Origin: Curvibacter sp. PAE-UM | Lineage (GTDB): Bacteria > Pseudomonadota > Gammaproteobacteria > Burkholderiales > Burkholderiaceae_C | Direction of reading: 5' to 3' | DNA: 64,000 nucleotides | Assembly: GCF_001432305.1 (NCBI RefSeq) | Contig: NZ_KQ483358.1 | Coordinates: 3,002,077-3,066,076 of the forward strand | Shown: positions 16,430-25,123 of the stretch, piece by piece | Position numbering within the stretch: the first letter of the stretch is position 1 | Layout of the letters: each line of letters opens with the position of its first letter | Position numbers and translations under genes: made by a program | The notes under the pieces: generated by a model | Told to the model about the DNA's origin: nothing | The model's database searches: none | Seen by the model: the letters and a program-made list of their open reading frames with translations, nothing else

Positions 16430-19400
16430 TTATTTTTTCTCACGCGCCGCTGCCGCCGGCCTGGCCCTGGAAGAGGACATGGCGTTCAGCAGCTCCAGGC
16501 CCAGCGCCTTGTACTTGTTGGCCATGGCCGGGTCCACCTTCTGCGCCTGCGTGAAAGCCTCCTTGGCCTTGTCCACGTTCTTGCCGGCCTTGTAGGCCTG
16601 GGCCAGGTTGACCAGGATCTCCGGGTCTTTCGGGTCGGCCTTGGCCGCATCGGCGTAATACTTCTGCGCGTCGGCGTACTGGCTGTCCAGCATGTGCAGA
16701 TTGCCCAGGTTGTTGAGCGCGGCGGCATTGCGCGGCTGGTTGTCGACCACCTTGCGGAAGTACTTGCGCGCCTCGGCGCGGTCGCCCTGGCGCGCCAGGA
16801 TGATGCCGGTCTGCAGGTGCGCGTCCATGTCGGCCGGGTTTTTCTGGATGGCCTGCAGGTAGCGGCGCGTCATGGTCTGCGAACTGATCTTGAGCACCGA
16901 CAGCAGGTCGCCGGGGAAGTTGCGCTCGATCACATCGCGCCCCACCACCGGCGCGCGCCAGGGGTCCTCAGGCAGGCCGGCGGGCTTGAACTTCTCCCAG
17001 GCCTCGTGCACGTCGAAGATGGCAAAGCCCTCCTTGCCCTTCTCGCGGTAATAGGTGGCGGCACCGGTTTCCCAGGCCTTGATGAAGGACTTGCCCACCA
17101 GCGTGGCCTCGACCGGGATCCACAACATGCCCTCGTGGACCACGTACATGTCGTTCATGGTGTAGCCGTCGGAGCTGGCTTCCACGCCGGTGGCAAACAT
17201 CATGAGCATGTGGCCGGGCACCAGCAGCACGCGCGTGGGGATGCCCAGGCTCTCCAGGGCGGCCGAGTACAAGGCCACCAGGTCGTCACAGTCGCCCGAG
17301 CGGCGCTGGATGGTCTCGCGCGGGTACTGGATGTAGTCCACGTAGTCGACCTTGTTGGACGTCACCTGGTAGGGGTTGATCGGGTCCTGCACATAGGTCA
17401 CGCCCAGGGCACCCAGGGTGTTGAAGAGCGCCGCGGCCAGCTGGGTGGGCTCCTTGTTGGCGCCGAACTCGGAGGCCACCGAGCGCGAGAAGTTGATCAG
17501 CAGCGGGTCCTTGGGCGTGACGAAGGCGGCATACCGGCCGCGCTCGTCCCAGCCCATGCGGTGCTTGTCGTAGATGTTGATGGTCTTGATCTGGCTGTAG
17601 ACCCGGGGCTGGCCGTTCTCGAAGTAGCTGGCCTCCAGCTTGGCCTGCACGGGGGTGTCTTCGGTCAGCGTGAGGATGTTGTTGTTGAACACGGCCTTGA
17701 GCACGACCTCGCGGCTGGCGCCCGGCGCCAGCTCCGCAATGCGCTGCTCGGTCGGGAAGTCCATGAAGTTGTTGAGCACGAAGCTGACCTTGATGTCATT
17801 CATGGTCGAGCGTGTGTTGTTGACCAGCTTGATGGCGCCCACACCGTCCTTCTCGTAGAGCTTGTAGCTGTTGGAGAAGACGTTGTGCAGCTGGCCGGCG
17901 TCGATCTCCAGCGGCGCGCGGTTGTCGGCCTGGGTGCTGGCCGCCACGGCCTGCTTCTCGGACTCCACGCCGTCCACGCTGCGTGCCGCCAGCCAGAAGG
18001 TGTAGGCCGTGCCGGGGTTGAGGTTGTCGCGCTGGAACTCGGGCGTGGTCGTCTCGGCCAGCTTGTTGAATTTCTCGCCCTCCTTCTGGTAGACCACATA
18101 GCCGGTGACCAGCCTGGCGTCCAGCGCCTTCCAGCTGATGCGCACGCGCGCCGTGGTGGCCTCTGCCTTGACCTCCTGCAGGGGTGGCGGGGTGTACTTG
18201 AGCGCCGCGCCGGCCACGACCGGGCCGGCCAAGCCTTCCTGGCCACTGGCCGTGGTGGCCGCCACGCGGTAGTGGAAGGTCTGGTCGGGCTTGAGCTGGG
18301 CGTCGCTGTACTGCGCGTTCGGGCTGCTGCCGATGCGCACAAAGGGCCCGGCCTCGCTGGCCGCGCGGTAGACGTGGTACTGGCTCACATAGGCCAGCGG
18401 GGAAGTGGCCCAGCGCAACTCCACGGCATGCACCGCCGGCTGCGCCACCAGCTGCTGCGGCGCGCGCGGTTTGTACTGCGTGCTGAACAGCTGCACCCGC
18501 GGGCTGCCGCGCTCGGCGATGTAGAAGCTGCTGGCATCGCGCAGGGCCATGGCTTCGGCCTCGGAGAGTTCGCCGTTCTCCTTGCCGGGGGCGGCGAAGC
18601 TGCGCAACTGGCGCCCCTCGAAGCTGTAGACGCGCACGCGATCGCTGTCCAGCACGAACAGCTCTTCCTGCGTGGCCAGCAGGGCCACGGGGCGGCTGAG
18701 CTTCTCGGCCTCGCGCGCGGGGTCGTTGCCGAACTCGCGCAGCGGCTCGCCCGCGGCGGAATAGACCGTGATGGCGTTGCGGCTGGTGTCGAGCACGTAG
18801 AGCTGGTCCTGCGCATCGATGGCCAGCGCCGCCGGGCGGCGCAACTCCTCGCTCACCCCCTTGTTGATCAGCTTGAAGAACACGCCGTCGGCACTGAAAC
18901 CCTGGATGCGGCCATTGCCGCTGTCGGCCACGTACAGGCTGCCGTCGCTGGCGATGACGAAATCGCCCGGCTCGTCGAGCTGGCCGTTGCGGCTGCCGCT
19001 GCTGCCCACCGTCAGCGCCGGGTTGCCGGCGGTGTCGAGCTTGTGCAGGCGCGCGCGGTTGCGCTCCAGCACCCACAGGGCGCCGCTCTTGTCGAAGGCC
19101 AGGGCCGTGGGATTCACGTCCTTGAGCGGCATCTCCTGCACGGCGCCGTCCTTCAGGCGCAGCAGGGCCGGCTTGTCACGCGCCACCGCAAACAGCGTGT
19201 CCTTGCCGTCCCAGGCCATGCGGCCGGCGGCCACGTTCAGGCTCTGCTGCCAGCGCACATAGGGCACGGCGGTCTGCCGCGGCGTGAGCGCGCTGGCGGG
19301 TGCCGCGCCGGTACGGAAGTGGTGCACCAGGCCGCGCTCGCGGTCGCCCACGTAGACGTCGCTGCCGGCCAGCGCCAGGCCGCTCAGGCTCTGGAACTGG

Positions 19401-20224
19401 GCGCGCCCGTCGCCACGCGAGCCGAAGTAGCTGACCATACGTCCGCTGGCGTCGTATTTCTGGACGGCATAGCCTTCGGCATCGGCGACGAAGACGCCGT
19501 CATGCGCCATCTGCAGGGCCACCGGCTTGCCGTTCTTGGGCAGCAGGCGCAGATGGCTGCCGTCCTGCGCGTAAACCTTGACCTGGGAGCGGTCGCTGAA
19601 CAGGCCGCCGGCGGCATCGAGCACGTAGATCTGGCCCTGCGGGTCCACCGCCACGGCCACCGGCTTGTCCAGCTTGTAGGGCACCTTGCTGTCGTCCAGG
19701 CCCCTGTTGGCGGGAGCGCTCGCGATGGGCAGGGTGCCGAGGAAGACGCCGTTGTCCCCGTACATCTGGATGCGGCTGTTGCCGGTGTCGGCCACGTAGA
19801 CGATGCCGCCGGCCACGAAGATGCCCTGCGCGGAGGACAGGCCGCCCTCGCTGCCGCGGCCGCCGAAGCGGCCCTTGTACTTGCCGTCCAGCCCGTACAT
19901 GACCACACGGCTCTCACCACCATCGACCACGTAGACGGTGTCCTCGGACACCGCGACCGCTTCGGGCTGTTCCAGCAAGGCGCGGCCTGCGGCATCCCTG
20001 GCCTGCAGGCTGAGCAGGACCTGGCCGTTCTGGCCGGCATCGAGTACATCGACCTGGCCGCTCTTGCGGACCACGTAGAGGCGGTTGCCGCCCATGCCCA
20101 GCAGCTTGCGGGTCTCCGTGGCCTGCAGGAAACGCACATATTCGACCCGGCTGGGCGCAGCGTTCTGCGCCAGGACGGTGCCCTGCAGCAGCAGGGCCAG
20201 GGCGGCGATGGTGAAAAGACGCAT
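16430..20224 (-). CDS. Large secreted NHL-repeat, Fn3, transglutaminase-like and TPR protein
   Basis: 1,264 residues with a signal peptide (LFTIAALALLLQGTVLA). NHL-type beta-propeller repeats fill about residues 30-590 (recurring VYVADTGNSRIQMYG, LYVADSGNGRIQGFS, LYVLDTSRNAITVYS). Two fibronectin-III domains follow at about 595-760. A beta-rich stretch leads into a transglutaminase-like core (about 900-1060) with RRSGDCDDLVALYSAAL containing the nucleophile Cys and PGHMLMMFATG containing the His. TPR helices close the protein from about 1128 (LQTGIILARQGDRAEARKYF, AAALNNLGNLHMLDSQYADA). It is 66 bases after the CHASE2-cyclase gene and probably co-transcribed. A cell-surface or periplasmic scaffold or enzyme is inferred. 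The long frame on the opposite strand is a codon-bias shadow. Confidence 0.82.
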   Translation of the reverse strand: MRLFTIAALALLLQGTVLAQNAAPSRVEYVRFLQATETRKLLGMGGNRLYVVRKSGQVDVLDAGQNGQVLLSLQARDAAGRALLEQPEAVAVSEDTVYVVDGGESRVVMYGLDGKYKGRFGGRGSEGGLSSAQGIFVAGGIVYVADTGNSRIQMYGDNGVFLGTLPIASAPANRGLDDSKVPYKLDKPVAVAVDPQGQIYVLDAAGGLFSDRSQVKVYAQDGSHLRLLPKNGKPVALQMAHDGVFVADAEGYAVQKYDASGRMVSYFGSRGDGRAQFQSLSGLALAGSDVYVGDRERGLVHHFRTGAAPASALTPRQTAVPYVRWQQSLNVAAGRMAWDGKDTLFAVARDKPALLRLKDGAVQEMPLKDVNPTALAFDKSGALWVLERNRARLHKLDTAGNPALTVGSSGSRNGQLDEPGDFVIASDGSLYVADSGNGRIQGFSADGVFFKLINKGVSEELRRPAALAIDAQDQLYVLDTSRNAITVYSAAGEPLREFGNDPAREAEKLSRPVALLATQEELFVLDSDRVRVYSFEGRQLRSFAAPGKENGELSEAEAMALRDASSFYIAERGSPRVQLFSTQYKPRAPQQLVAQPAVHAVELRWATSPLAYVSQYHVYRAASEAGPFVRIGSSPNAQYSDAQLKPDQTFHYRVAATTASGQEGLAGPVVAGAALKYTPPPLQEVKAEATTARVRISWKALDARLVTGYVVYQKEGEKFNKLAETTTPEFQRDNLNPGTAYTFWLAARSVDGVESEKQAVAASTQADNRAPLEIDAGQLHNVFSNSYKLYEKDGVGAIKLVNNTRSTMNDIKVSFVLNNFMDFPTEQRIAELAPGASREVVLKAVFNNNILTLTEDTPVQAKLEASYFENGQPRVYSQIKTINIYDKHRMGWDERGRYAAFVTPKDPLLINFSRSVASEFGANKEPTQLAAALFNTLGALGVTYVQDPINPYQVTSNKVDYVDYIQYPRETIQRRSGDCDDLVALYSAALESLGIPTRVLLVPGHMLMMFATGVEASSDGYTMNDMYVVHEGMLWIPVEATLVGKSFIKAWETGAATYYREKGKEGFAIFDVHEAWEKFKPAGLPEDPWRAPVVGRDVIERNFPGDLLSVLKISSQTMTRRYLQAIQKNPADMDAHLQTGIILARQGDRAEARKYFRKVVDNQPRNAAALNNLGNLHMLDSQYADAQKYYADAAKADPKDPEILVNLAQAYKAGKNVDKAKEAFTQAQKVDPAMANKYKALGLELLNAMSSSRARPAAAAREKK

Positions 20225-20290
20225 GGTGTCTGTCCTCTGGTGGTTCGCGCCTGGCCATCGTGGGCCAGGTCTTCTTTTTTCGCTACGGTT

Positions 20291-22321
20291 CTACTTGTCC
20301 TGCCGGTTGAACACGCCATCCCAGTCGGTGGAGACGGGCACCGCCTTGAACTGCAGGCAGCGCTCCAAATATAGCCGGCTCGGGATGTCATTGGGGTACT
20401 CGGCCAGGATGGCCAGGAAGGCCTGCTCGGCCACCTCCCAATGCTTCTGACGGAACTGCACCAGGGCGGCGGCAAACAGGGTCTCCAGGCGGTCCTCGGC
20501 GGCCTGCGCGGCGCCACGCAGTTCGTGGATGGCCACCGGGATGTCCTTGCCCGCCACGCGCACACGGTCCAGGCGCCGGAAACGGAAGCTGTCGCAGGTC
20601 TTGAGGTAGGTGGCGTCGCCCACCACGAAGTCCACACCGAAGTACTTGGCCATGCCCTCCAGGCGCGAGGCCTGGTTGACGGTGTCACCGATCACCGTGT
20701 ATTCCATCTTCTGGCCGCGCGAGCCGATGTTGCCCGCCACCACGTCGCCGGTCTGGATGCCGCCCCGGATCACGAAGGGCTCCACGCCCTGCTGCTGCCA
20801 TTTGGCCGTGAGCTCGATCATGAGCTGCTTCATGGCCAGGGCACAGGCCACGGCGCGTTTGGCGTGGTCGGGCTGGGCCAGCGGGGCGCCCCAGTAGGCC
20901 AGGATGCCGTCGCCCATGAACTTGTCGACCGTGCCGTCGTGCGCGTAGATCAGCTGCACCATGGCGCCCAGGTATTCGTTGAGGCGCGCCACCACCACCT
21001 GCGGCTTGTGGCGCTCGCTGAAGGCGGTGAAGCCCTTGATGTCGGTGAACATCACCGTCACCTCGCGGTTGTCGCCGCCGATGCGCGCCGCGCCCGGGTT
21101 TTTCTCAAGCTGGCTGACCAGCTTGCTGGAGAGATAGCTGGAGAACATGGCCCGCATCTCGCGCGCGTTGCGCTCCAGCACCATGTAGCGAAAGCCACCA
21201 CCCACCAGCAGGGCCACCGTGGCCGCCAGCGGCGGGTAGACCATGCTGACCCATTGCCCCTGCAGGAAGAGCCAGTAGCTCAGGCCCACGTAGGCTGCCC
21301 CCAGCAGCAGCACGGCAGGAATGGCGCGGTGCAGGCGCATGCGCGCCGTCAGGTAGTAGCTCAAGCCGCCGACCAGCACGATCATGACCAGGTCGAACAG
21401 GGATTGCAGGCCGGTGCGGTGGATGTAGCGCTGGCTCAGGATGTCGTCGGCCACGGCGGCGTGCACCTCGACCCCGGGTGAATTGGCATGGAAGGGCGTG
21501 ACGCGCATGTCGTAGATGCCCAGCGCCGTGGCCCCCAGGAACACGGTCTTGCCGCGCAGCGGCGCCAGATCGACCCGGCCGTTGACGATGTCGGCAAAGG
21601 CGTAACGCGGGTAGTTGCCGGGCGCACCGGTGTAGTTGATCCACAGGGCGCCGTCGCGCCCCACGGGAATGCTGCGCTCGCCCAGCTGCACCCGGAAGGA
21701 TTCGGCGCTGAACTGTTTCTCGCCCAGGCTCAGCATGGCCGCCATCAGGCCCAGCGAGGGCACGGCCTTGCCATCACGCTCGATCTGCAGCAGGTTGCGG
21801 CGGTTGACGCCGTCCTCCTCGGGGATCAGGTTGATGTGGCCGATGCCGGCCGCCGCCCGCTCCAGCTGGGGCAGACTGCCGGTGCTGCCGCTGACGCGGA
21901 ACTGGCGGTCGAATTCGAAGGTGGTGGCCAGCACCACGTTGCCGGCGCGCCGGATCGCCTCGGCCAGGGCCTGGTCGGTCTCGGCGTTCTCGACCTCGGG
22001 GAAAAAGACGTCGAACAGGATGGCGCGGGGCTTGGCCGTCTCCAGGCGCTCCAGCAGGCGCACGTACTGCTGGCGGCTCCAGGGAAAACGCCCGAGCTCG
22101 GCAATGCTCCTGTCATCGATGGTGATGATGGCGATGTCAGGGTGCGGCGTGATCGGGCCGCGCAGGCTCTTGAAGCGCAGGTCGTAGGTGCGCGCCTCGA
22201 AACCCTCGAGGAAGGCGTTCTGCTTGTAGTAGAGCAGCGTGACCAGCAGCACCGACACGATGGCCAGCAGGATGGATGCCGCGCGCGAACTGCGCCCTTG
22301 CAGTGCCTGACCCAGATCCAT
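20291..22321 (-). CDS. CHASE2-domain adenylate/guanylate cyclase (class III)
   Basis: 676 residues. A hydrophobic helix (SILLAIVSVLLVTLLYY) leads into an extracytoplasmic CHASE2 sensor (about residues 40-320; FLEGFEARTYDLRFKSLRG, IITIDDRSIAELGRFPWSR, FHANSPGVEVHAAVADDIL). Several membrane helices (about 325-395) follow, then a class III cyclase domain (about 420-600). Metal-binding Asp residues are in VTVMFTDIKGFTAFSE and KFMGDGILAYWGAP, and EYTVIGDTVNQASRLEG is the substrate-binding segment. The tail resembles a short TPR helix pair. It turns an envelope signal into cAMP (or cGMP; specificity cannot be read safely). Its downstream neighbour is the large NHL/transglutaminase protein. Confidence 0.9.
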   Translation of the reverse strand: MDLGQALQGRSSRAASILLAIVSVLLVTLLYYKQNAFLEGFEARTYDLRFKSLRGPITPHPDIAIITIDDRSIAELGRFPWSRQQYVRLLERLETAKPRAILFDVFFPEVENAETDQALAEAIRRAGNVVLATTFEFDRQFRVSGSTGSLPQLERAAAGIGHINLIPEEDGVNRRNLLQIERDGKAVPSLGLMAAMLSLGEKQFSAESFRVQLGERSIPVGRDGALWINYTGAPGNYPRYAFADIVNGRVDLAPLRGKTVFLGATALGIYDMRVTPFHANSPGVEVHAAVADDILSQRYIHRTGLQSLFDLVMIVLVGGLSYYLTARMRLHRAIPAVLLLGAAYVGLSYWLFLQGQWVSMVYPPLAATVALLVGGGFRYMVLERNAREMRAMFSSYLSSKLVSQLEKNPGAARIGGDNREVTVMFTDIKGFTAFSERHKPQVVVARLNEYLGAMVQLIYAHDGTVDKFMGDGILAYWGAPLAQPDHAKRAVACALAMKQLMIELTAKWQQQGVEPFVIRGGIQTGDVVAGNIGSRGQKMEYTVIGDTVNQASRLEGMAKYFGVDFVVGDATYLKTCDSFRFRRLDRVRVAGKDIPVAIHELRGAAQAAEDRLETLFAAALVQFRQKHWEVAEQAFLAILAEYPNDIPSRLYLERCLQFKAVPVSTDWDGVFNRQDK

Positions 22322-22376
22322 GCTGTCTCCTCGATAAAGTACGGTCTAGGTTACCAGCTTGCCCAGCGTCTGTGTA

Positions 22377-23036
22377 TCAGTTCGGCGCCACGGCGCGCCG
22401 GTGCCAGTCCACCCAGTAGGCCCAGAGCACCAGCAGCCACTGCAGCTGGCCGATCCAGGCGATGGCCTCGACGCTGGGCGGCGGGCTGCCCAGCACATTG
22501 CCGGCGTAGACCACGAAGAGGAAGAGCACCAGGCCCACCAGGCCCCAGCGCCCGGCGCCGTCCAGCGCGCGTGTGCTGCGGCTGTAAAGCCACACGCCCA
22601 GCATGAAGAGCGGCACCTCCAGCGCCAGCGTGAGCAGCAGAGAAGACCACAGGCGCAGGCCGAGCACGGAGCCGCCCCAGGGCCACAGGGGCAGGTCCGG
22701 CCGGTGCACCAGCAGGTCCAGCAGCCAATGGCTCAGGACCAGCCCGGCCAGGATCAGGGCGCTGCGGCGGTCGCGCCGCAGCAGGAAATGCAGGCCGGCC
22801 AGCAAGGCGGCCCAGCCCAACACGGCCAGCAGGCTGTGCGACCAGGGGTAGTGCTCGAAGACCAGGGGCGTGACCGCCGTGGCACCGGGTTCGATGCGCA
22901 CCCGCTCCAGCCCCATGAGCAGGAAGGTGGGCCACAACAGGTCGATGAACTGGGCCGCCAGGAACAGCGTACCCAGCGACACCCGGGGCGCTGCGGTCTT
23001 GGCGGCAAAGCCGATGGCGAAGTGGCCGATGAACAT
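22377..23036 (-). CDS. Integral membrane protein, YdjM-like (DUF457-type)
   Basis: 219 residues with five to six hydrophobic helices. The N-terminus MFIGHFAIGFAAK and the later pairs HYPWSHSLLAVLGWAALL and VLSHWLLDLLVHRPD place His and Asp residues as in the YdjM/LexA-regulated membrane metal-dependent-hydrolase family. No activity has been proven for close relatives. It diverges from the DUF962 gene across about 115 bases. Confidence 0.7.
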   Translation of the reverse strand: MFIGHFAIGFAAKTAAPRVSLGTLFLAAQFIDLLWPTFLLMGLERVRIEPGATAVTPLVFEHYPWSHSLLAVLGWAALLAGLHFLLRRDRRSALILAGLVLSHWLLDLLVHRPDLPLWPWGGSVLGLRLWSSLLLTLALEVPLFMLGVWLYSRSTRALDGAGRWGLVGLVLFLFVVYAGNVLGSPPPSVEAIAWIGQLQWLLVLWAYWVDWHRRAVAPN

Positions 23037-23150
23037 GGGTGTCAGCTCCTGCGGCGTTTCGTGATCGCGGCACTATAACCGGGAGCGCTTGCCGCGACCG
23101 GGCCCCGCGCCCTACACTGCGGCATCGAACACCCCAAGAGGAGACCTGAC

Positions 23151-23477
23151 ATGAGCAGCCCCGCCGCCACCGATCCGCGCAGCTTCACGCGCTTTGCCGA
23201 CTTCTACCCCTTCTACCTGGGCGAGCACAGCAACCGCACCTGCCGCCGCCTGCATTTCATCGGCAGCACGCTGAGCCTGGCCTGCCTGGCCATGCTGGTG
23301 GTCACGGCCCAGCCGCAGTACTTCCTCTACGCCCTGCTGTTGGGCTACGGCTTCGCCTGGCTGGGCCACTTCGGCTTCGAGAAGAACAAACCCGCCAGCT
23401 TCAAGCGCCCGCTCTACAGTTTCATGGGCGACTGGGTCATGTACAAGGACATCTGGACGGGCAAGATTCCGTTCTGA
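23151..23477 (+). CDS. DUF962 / Mpo1-like membrane protein
   Basis: 108 residues. The signature is FADFYPFYLGEHSNRTCRRLHFIGSTLSL, then a hydrophobic pair, WLGHFGFEKNKPASFKRPLYSFMGDWVMYKDIW. The H-x(4)-R-x-x-H-F-x-G and HFGFEKNKPA blocks match the DUF962 family. The yeast member Mpo1 is an iron-dependent 2-hydroxy fatty-acid dioxygenase; whether the short bacterial versions do the same is not known. GAGGAGACCTGAC precedes the ATG. Confidence 0.85.
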   Translation: MSSPAATDPRSFTRFADFYPFYLGEHSNRTCRRLHFIGSTLSLACLAMLVVTAQPQYFLYALLLGYGFAWLGHFGFEKNKPASFKRPLYSFMGDWVMYKDIWTGKIPF

Positions 23478-23486
23478 CCCGGATTG

Positions 23487-24698
23487 CTACTGTTTCAATA
23501 GCGCATCGGCCAGCTTGAGGTCATCCAGCCGAGCGCTGCCCCAGAAGCCGTCGGTGCTCGCTTCGCGCGGCAGCAGCATGGTCTGCATGAGCGGCGCCAG
23601 CGGTGTGCGTGCCGGTTCGGCCAGCAGCACGAGGCGCGGCAGGCCGTCCTGCCCGTCGTCCACCAGCCGCCCCACCCAGTCCAGCGTCACCAGGGTCTCG
23701 ATCAGCGGTTCGAGCTGCAGTGGATCGACGTGCAGTTGCTCGGCCAGCTGCATCAGCGTGAGCCCGCGGCGCGCACTCACCAGCGCCTGCAGCAGCTCCA
23801 GTGACAGCCGGAAACGCCAGCCTGGCACCACGGCCCGCCGCGACACGCCCGCCAGCAGGCTGGGCAGATAGGCCGCGATCACCGCCCCCAGCAGCACGAT
23901 GGCCCAGGCCACGTAGATCCAGATCAGCAGGATGGGCAGTGTGGCGAAGGCGCCGTAGACCGCCGAGTAGGTGGGCACCATGCCGATATAGAGCGTCAGC
24001 AGCTTCTTGGCCACCTCGATGGCGGCGGCGGCAAAGATGCCGCCGGTCCAGGCATGGCCCCATTTGACAGCCGTGTTGGGCACGTAGTGGTAGGTGGCCG
24101 CCAGGCCGCCGGCGATCATGAGGAACTCGATGCCGTCGAGCAGCAGGCGCAGGCCGCCGGGCAGGCCGCCCACCATGCCGCGCGAGGCCGAGACGATGTA
24201 GGAGGTGATGGTCAGGCTGCCCGCCAGCAGCAGCGGCCCCAGGGTGATGGCCACCCAGTAGACCAGCACGCGCTGCCCCAGTGACCGCGGCCGGCGCACG
24301 CGCCAGATGGCATTGAGCGTGCGGTCGATGGTGAAGACCAGGCTCAGCGCCGTGAAAAACAATACCGTGAGACCGGCCCAGCCCAGGCGACCGGCCCGGC
24401 CGGCAAACTGCGTCAGATACCCCAGCACCTGGCGCGCAATGTTGTCGGGCACCAGGCTTTCCACCAGCCACTTCTGCAGCACGTCCTGGAACTTGGCGAA
24501 CATGGGGAAGGCCGTGAACAGGGCCAGCGCCACCGTGAACAGCGGCACCAGGGCGATGGTGGTGGTGAAGGTCAGGCTGCTGGCGGACAGGCCCAGCCGG
24601 TCCTCGCGAAAGCGCTCGCGCAGGGTCAGGGCCGTGGTTTTCCAGGGGAAGCGCGAGAGGTCGGTCAGCAACTCTTGCAGGCGGAGGGACAAGCTCAT
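23487..24698 (-). CDS. YihY/BrkB-family inner-membrane protein
   Basis: 403 residues with about six hydrophobic helices in the first 290 residues. Conserved stretches include DRLGLSASSLTFTTTIALVPLFTVALALFTAFP, LNAIWRVRRPRSLGQRVLVYWVAITLGPLL, YHYVPNTAVKWGHAWTGGI and TYSAVYGAFATLPILLIWIYVAWAIVLLGAVIA, as in YihY (once misnamed ribonuclease BN). The C-terminal 110 residues resemble a winged-helix domain (LMQLAEQLHVDPLQLEPLIETLVTLDWVGRL), a common extension in betaproteobacteria. The ATG at MSLSLRL is preferred; upstream residues would overlap the divergent DUF2069 gene. Confidence 0.88.
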   Translation of the reverse strand: MSLSLRLQELLTDLSRFPWKTTALTLRERFREDRLGLSASSLTFTTTIALVPLFTVALALFTAFPMFAKFQDVLQKWLVESLVPDNIARQVLGYLTQFAGRAGRLGWAGLTVLFFTALSLVFTIDRTLNAIWRVRRPRSLGQRVLVYWVAITLGPLLLAGSLTITSYIVSASRGMVGGLPGGLRLLLDGIEFLMIAGGLAATYHYVPNTAVKWGHAWTGGIFAAAAIEVAKKLLTLYIGMVPTYSAVYGAFATLPILLIWIYVAWAIVLLGAVIAAYLPSLLAGVSRRAVVPGWRFRLSLELLQALVSARRGLTLMQLAEQLHVDPLQLEPLIETLVTLDWVGRLVDDGQDGLPRLVLLAEPARTPLAPLMQTMLLPREASTDGFWGSARLDDLKLADALLKQ

Positions 24699-24718
24699 CC
24701 CGCTATGATGCCACCTCC

Positions 24719-25123
24719 ATGCAAGCCACCGACACATCCATCCCCTCCCACGTCCGGCTCAGCCGCCAACTGGCCGTGGCCAGCCTGCTGGGCCTCATCG
24801 TGCTGGGCCTGGCCTGGGAACTCTGGCTGGCACCGCTGCGCCCGGGTGGCTCCTGGCTGGCGCTCAAGGTGCTGCCGCTGTGCCTGCCCCTGGCCGGCCT
24901 GCTGAAGAACCGCATGTACACCTACCGCTGGCTCAGCCTGCTGCTCTGGTTTTACTTCACCGAAGGCGTGGTGCGCGCCACCAGCGAGCCGGCCCCGGGC
25001 GCCTGGCTGGCCGCGCTGGAAGTGCTGCTGAGCCTGGCCCTGTTTGCCGCCTGCGTGCTGCACATCCGCCTGCGCCAGAAGGCAGCCAAGGCCCAACCCC
25101 TATCCGAGACCGTGACACCATGA
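24719..25123 (+). CDS. DUF2069 membrane protein
   Basis: 134 residues with four hydrophobic helices and the family motif LLKNRMYTYRWLSLLLWFYFTEGVVRATSE. DUF2069 proteins are small inner-membrane proteins of unknown role in beta- and gammaproteobacteria. The start codon is only 20 bases from that of the divergent yihY-like gene. The stop codon overlaps the start of the FAD-linked oxidase (ATGA). Confidence 0.85.
   Translation: MQATDTSIPSHVRLSRQLAVASLLGLIVLGLAWELWLAPLRPGGSWLALKVLPLCLPLAGLLKNRMYTYRWLSLLLWFYFTEGVVRATSEPAPGAWLAALEVLLSLALFAACVLHIRLRQKAAKAQPLSETVTP

Noticed and set aside
16694..20374. Plus-strand reading frame of 1,226 codons
   Set aside because: Antisense to the NHL/transglutaminase gene; its composition is the mirror of that gene's codon bias and it shows no domain.
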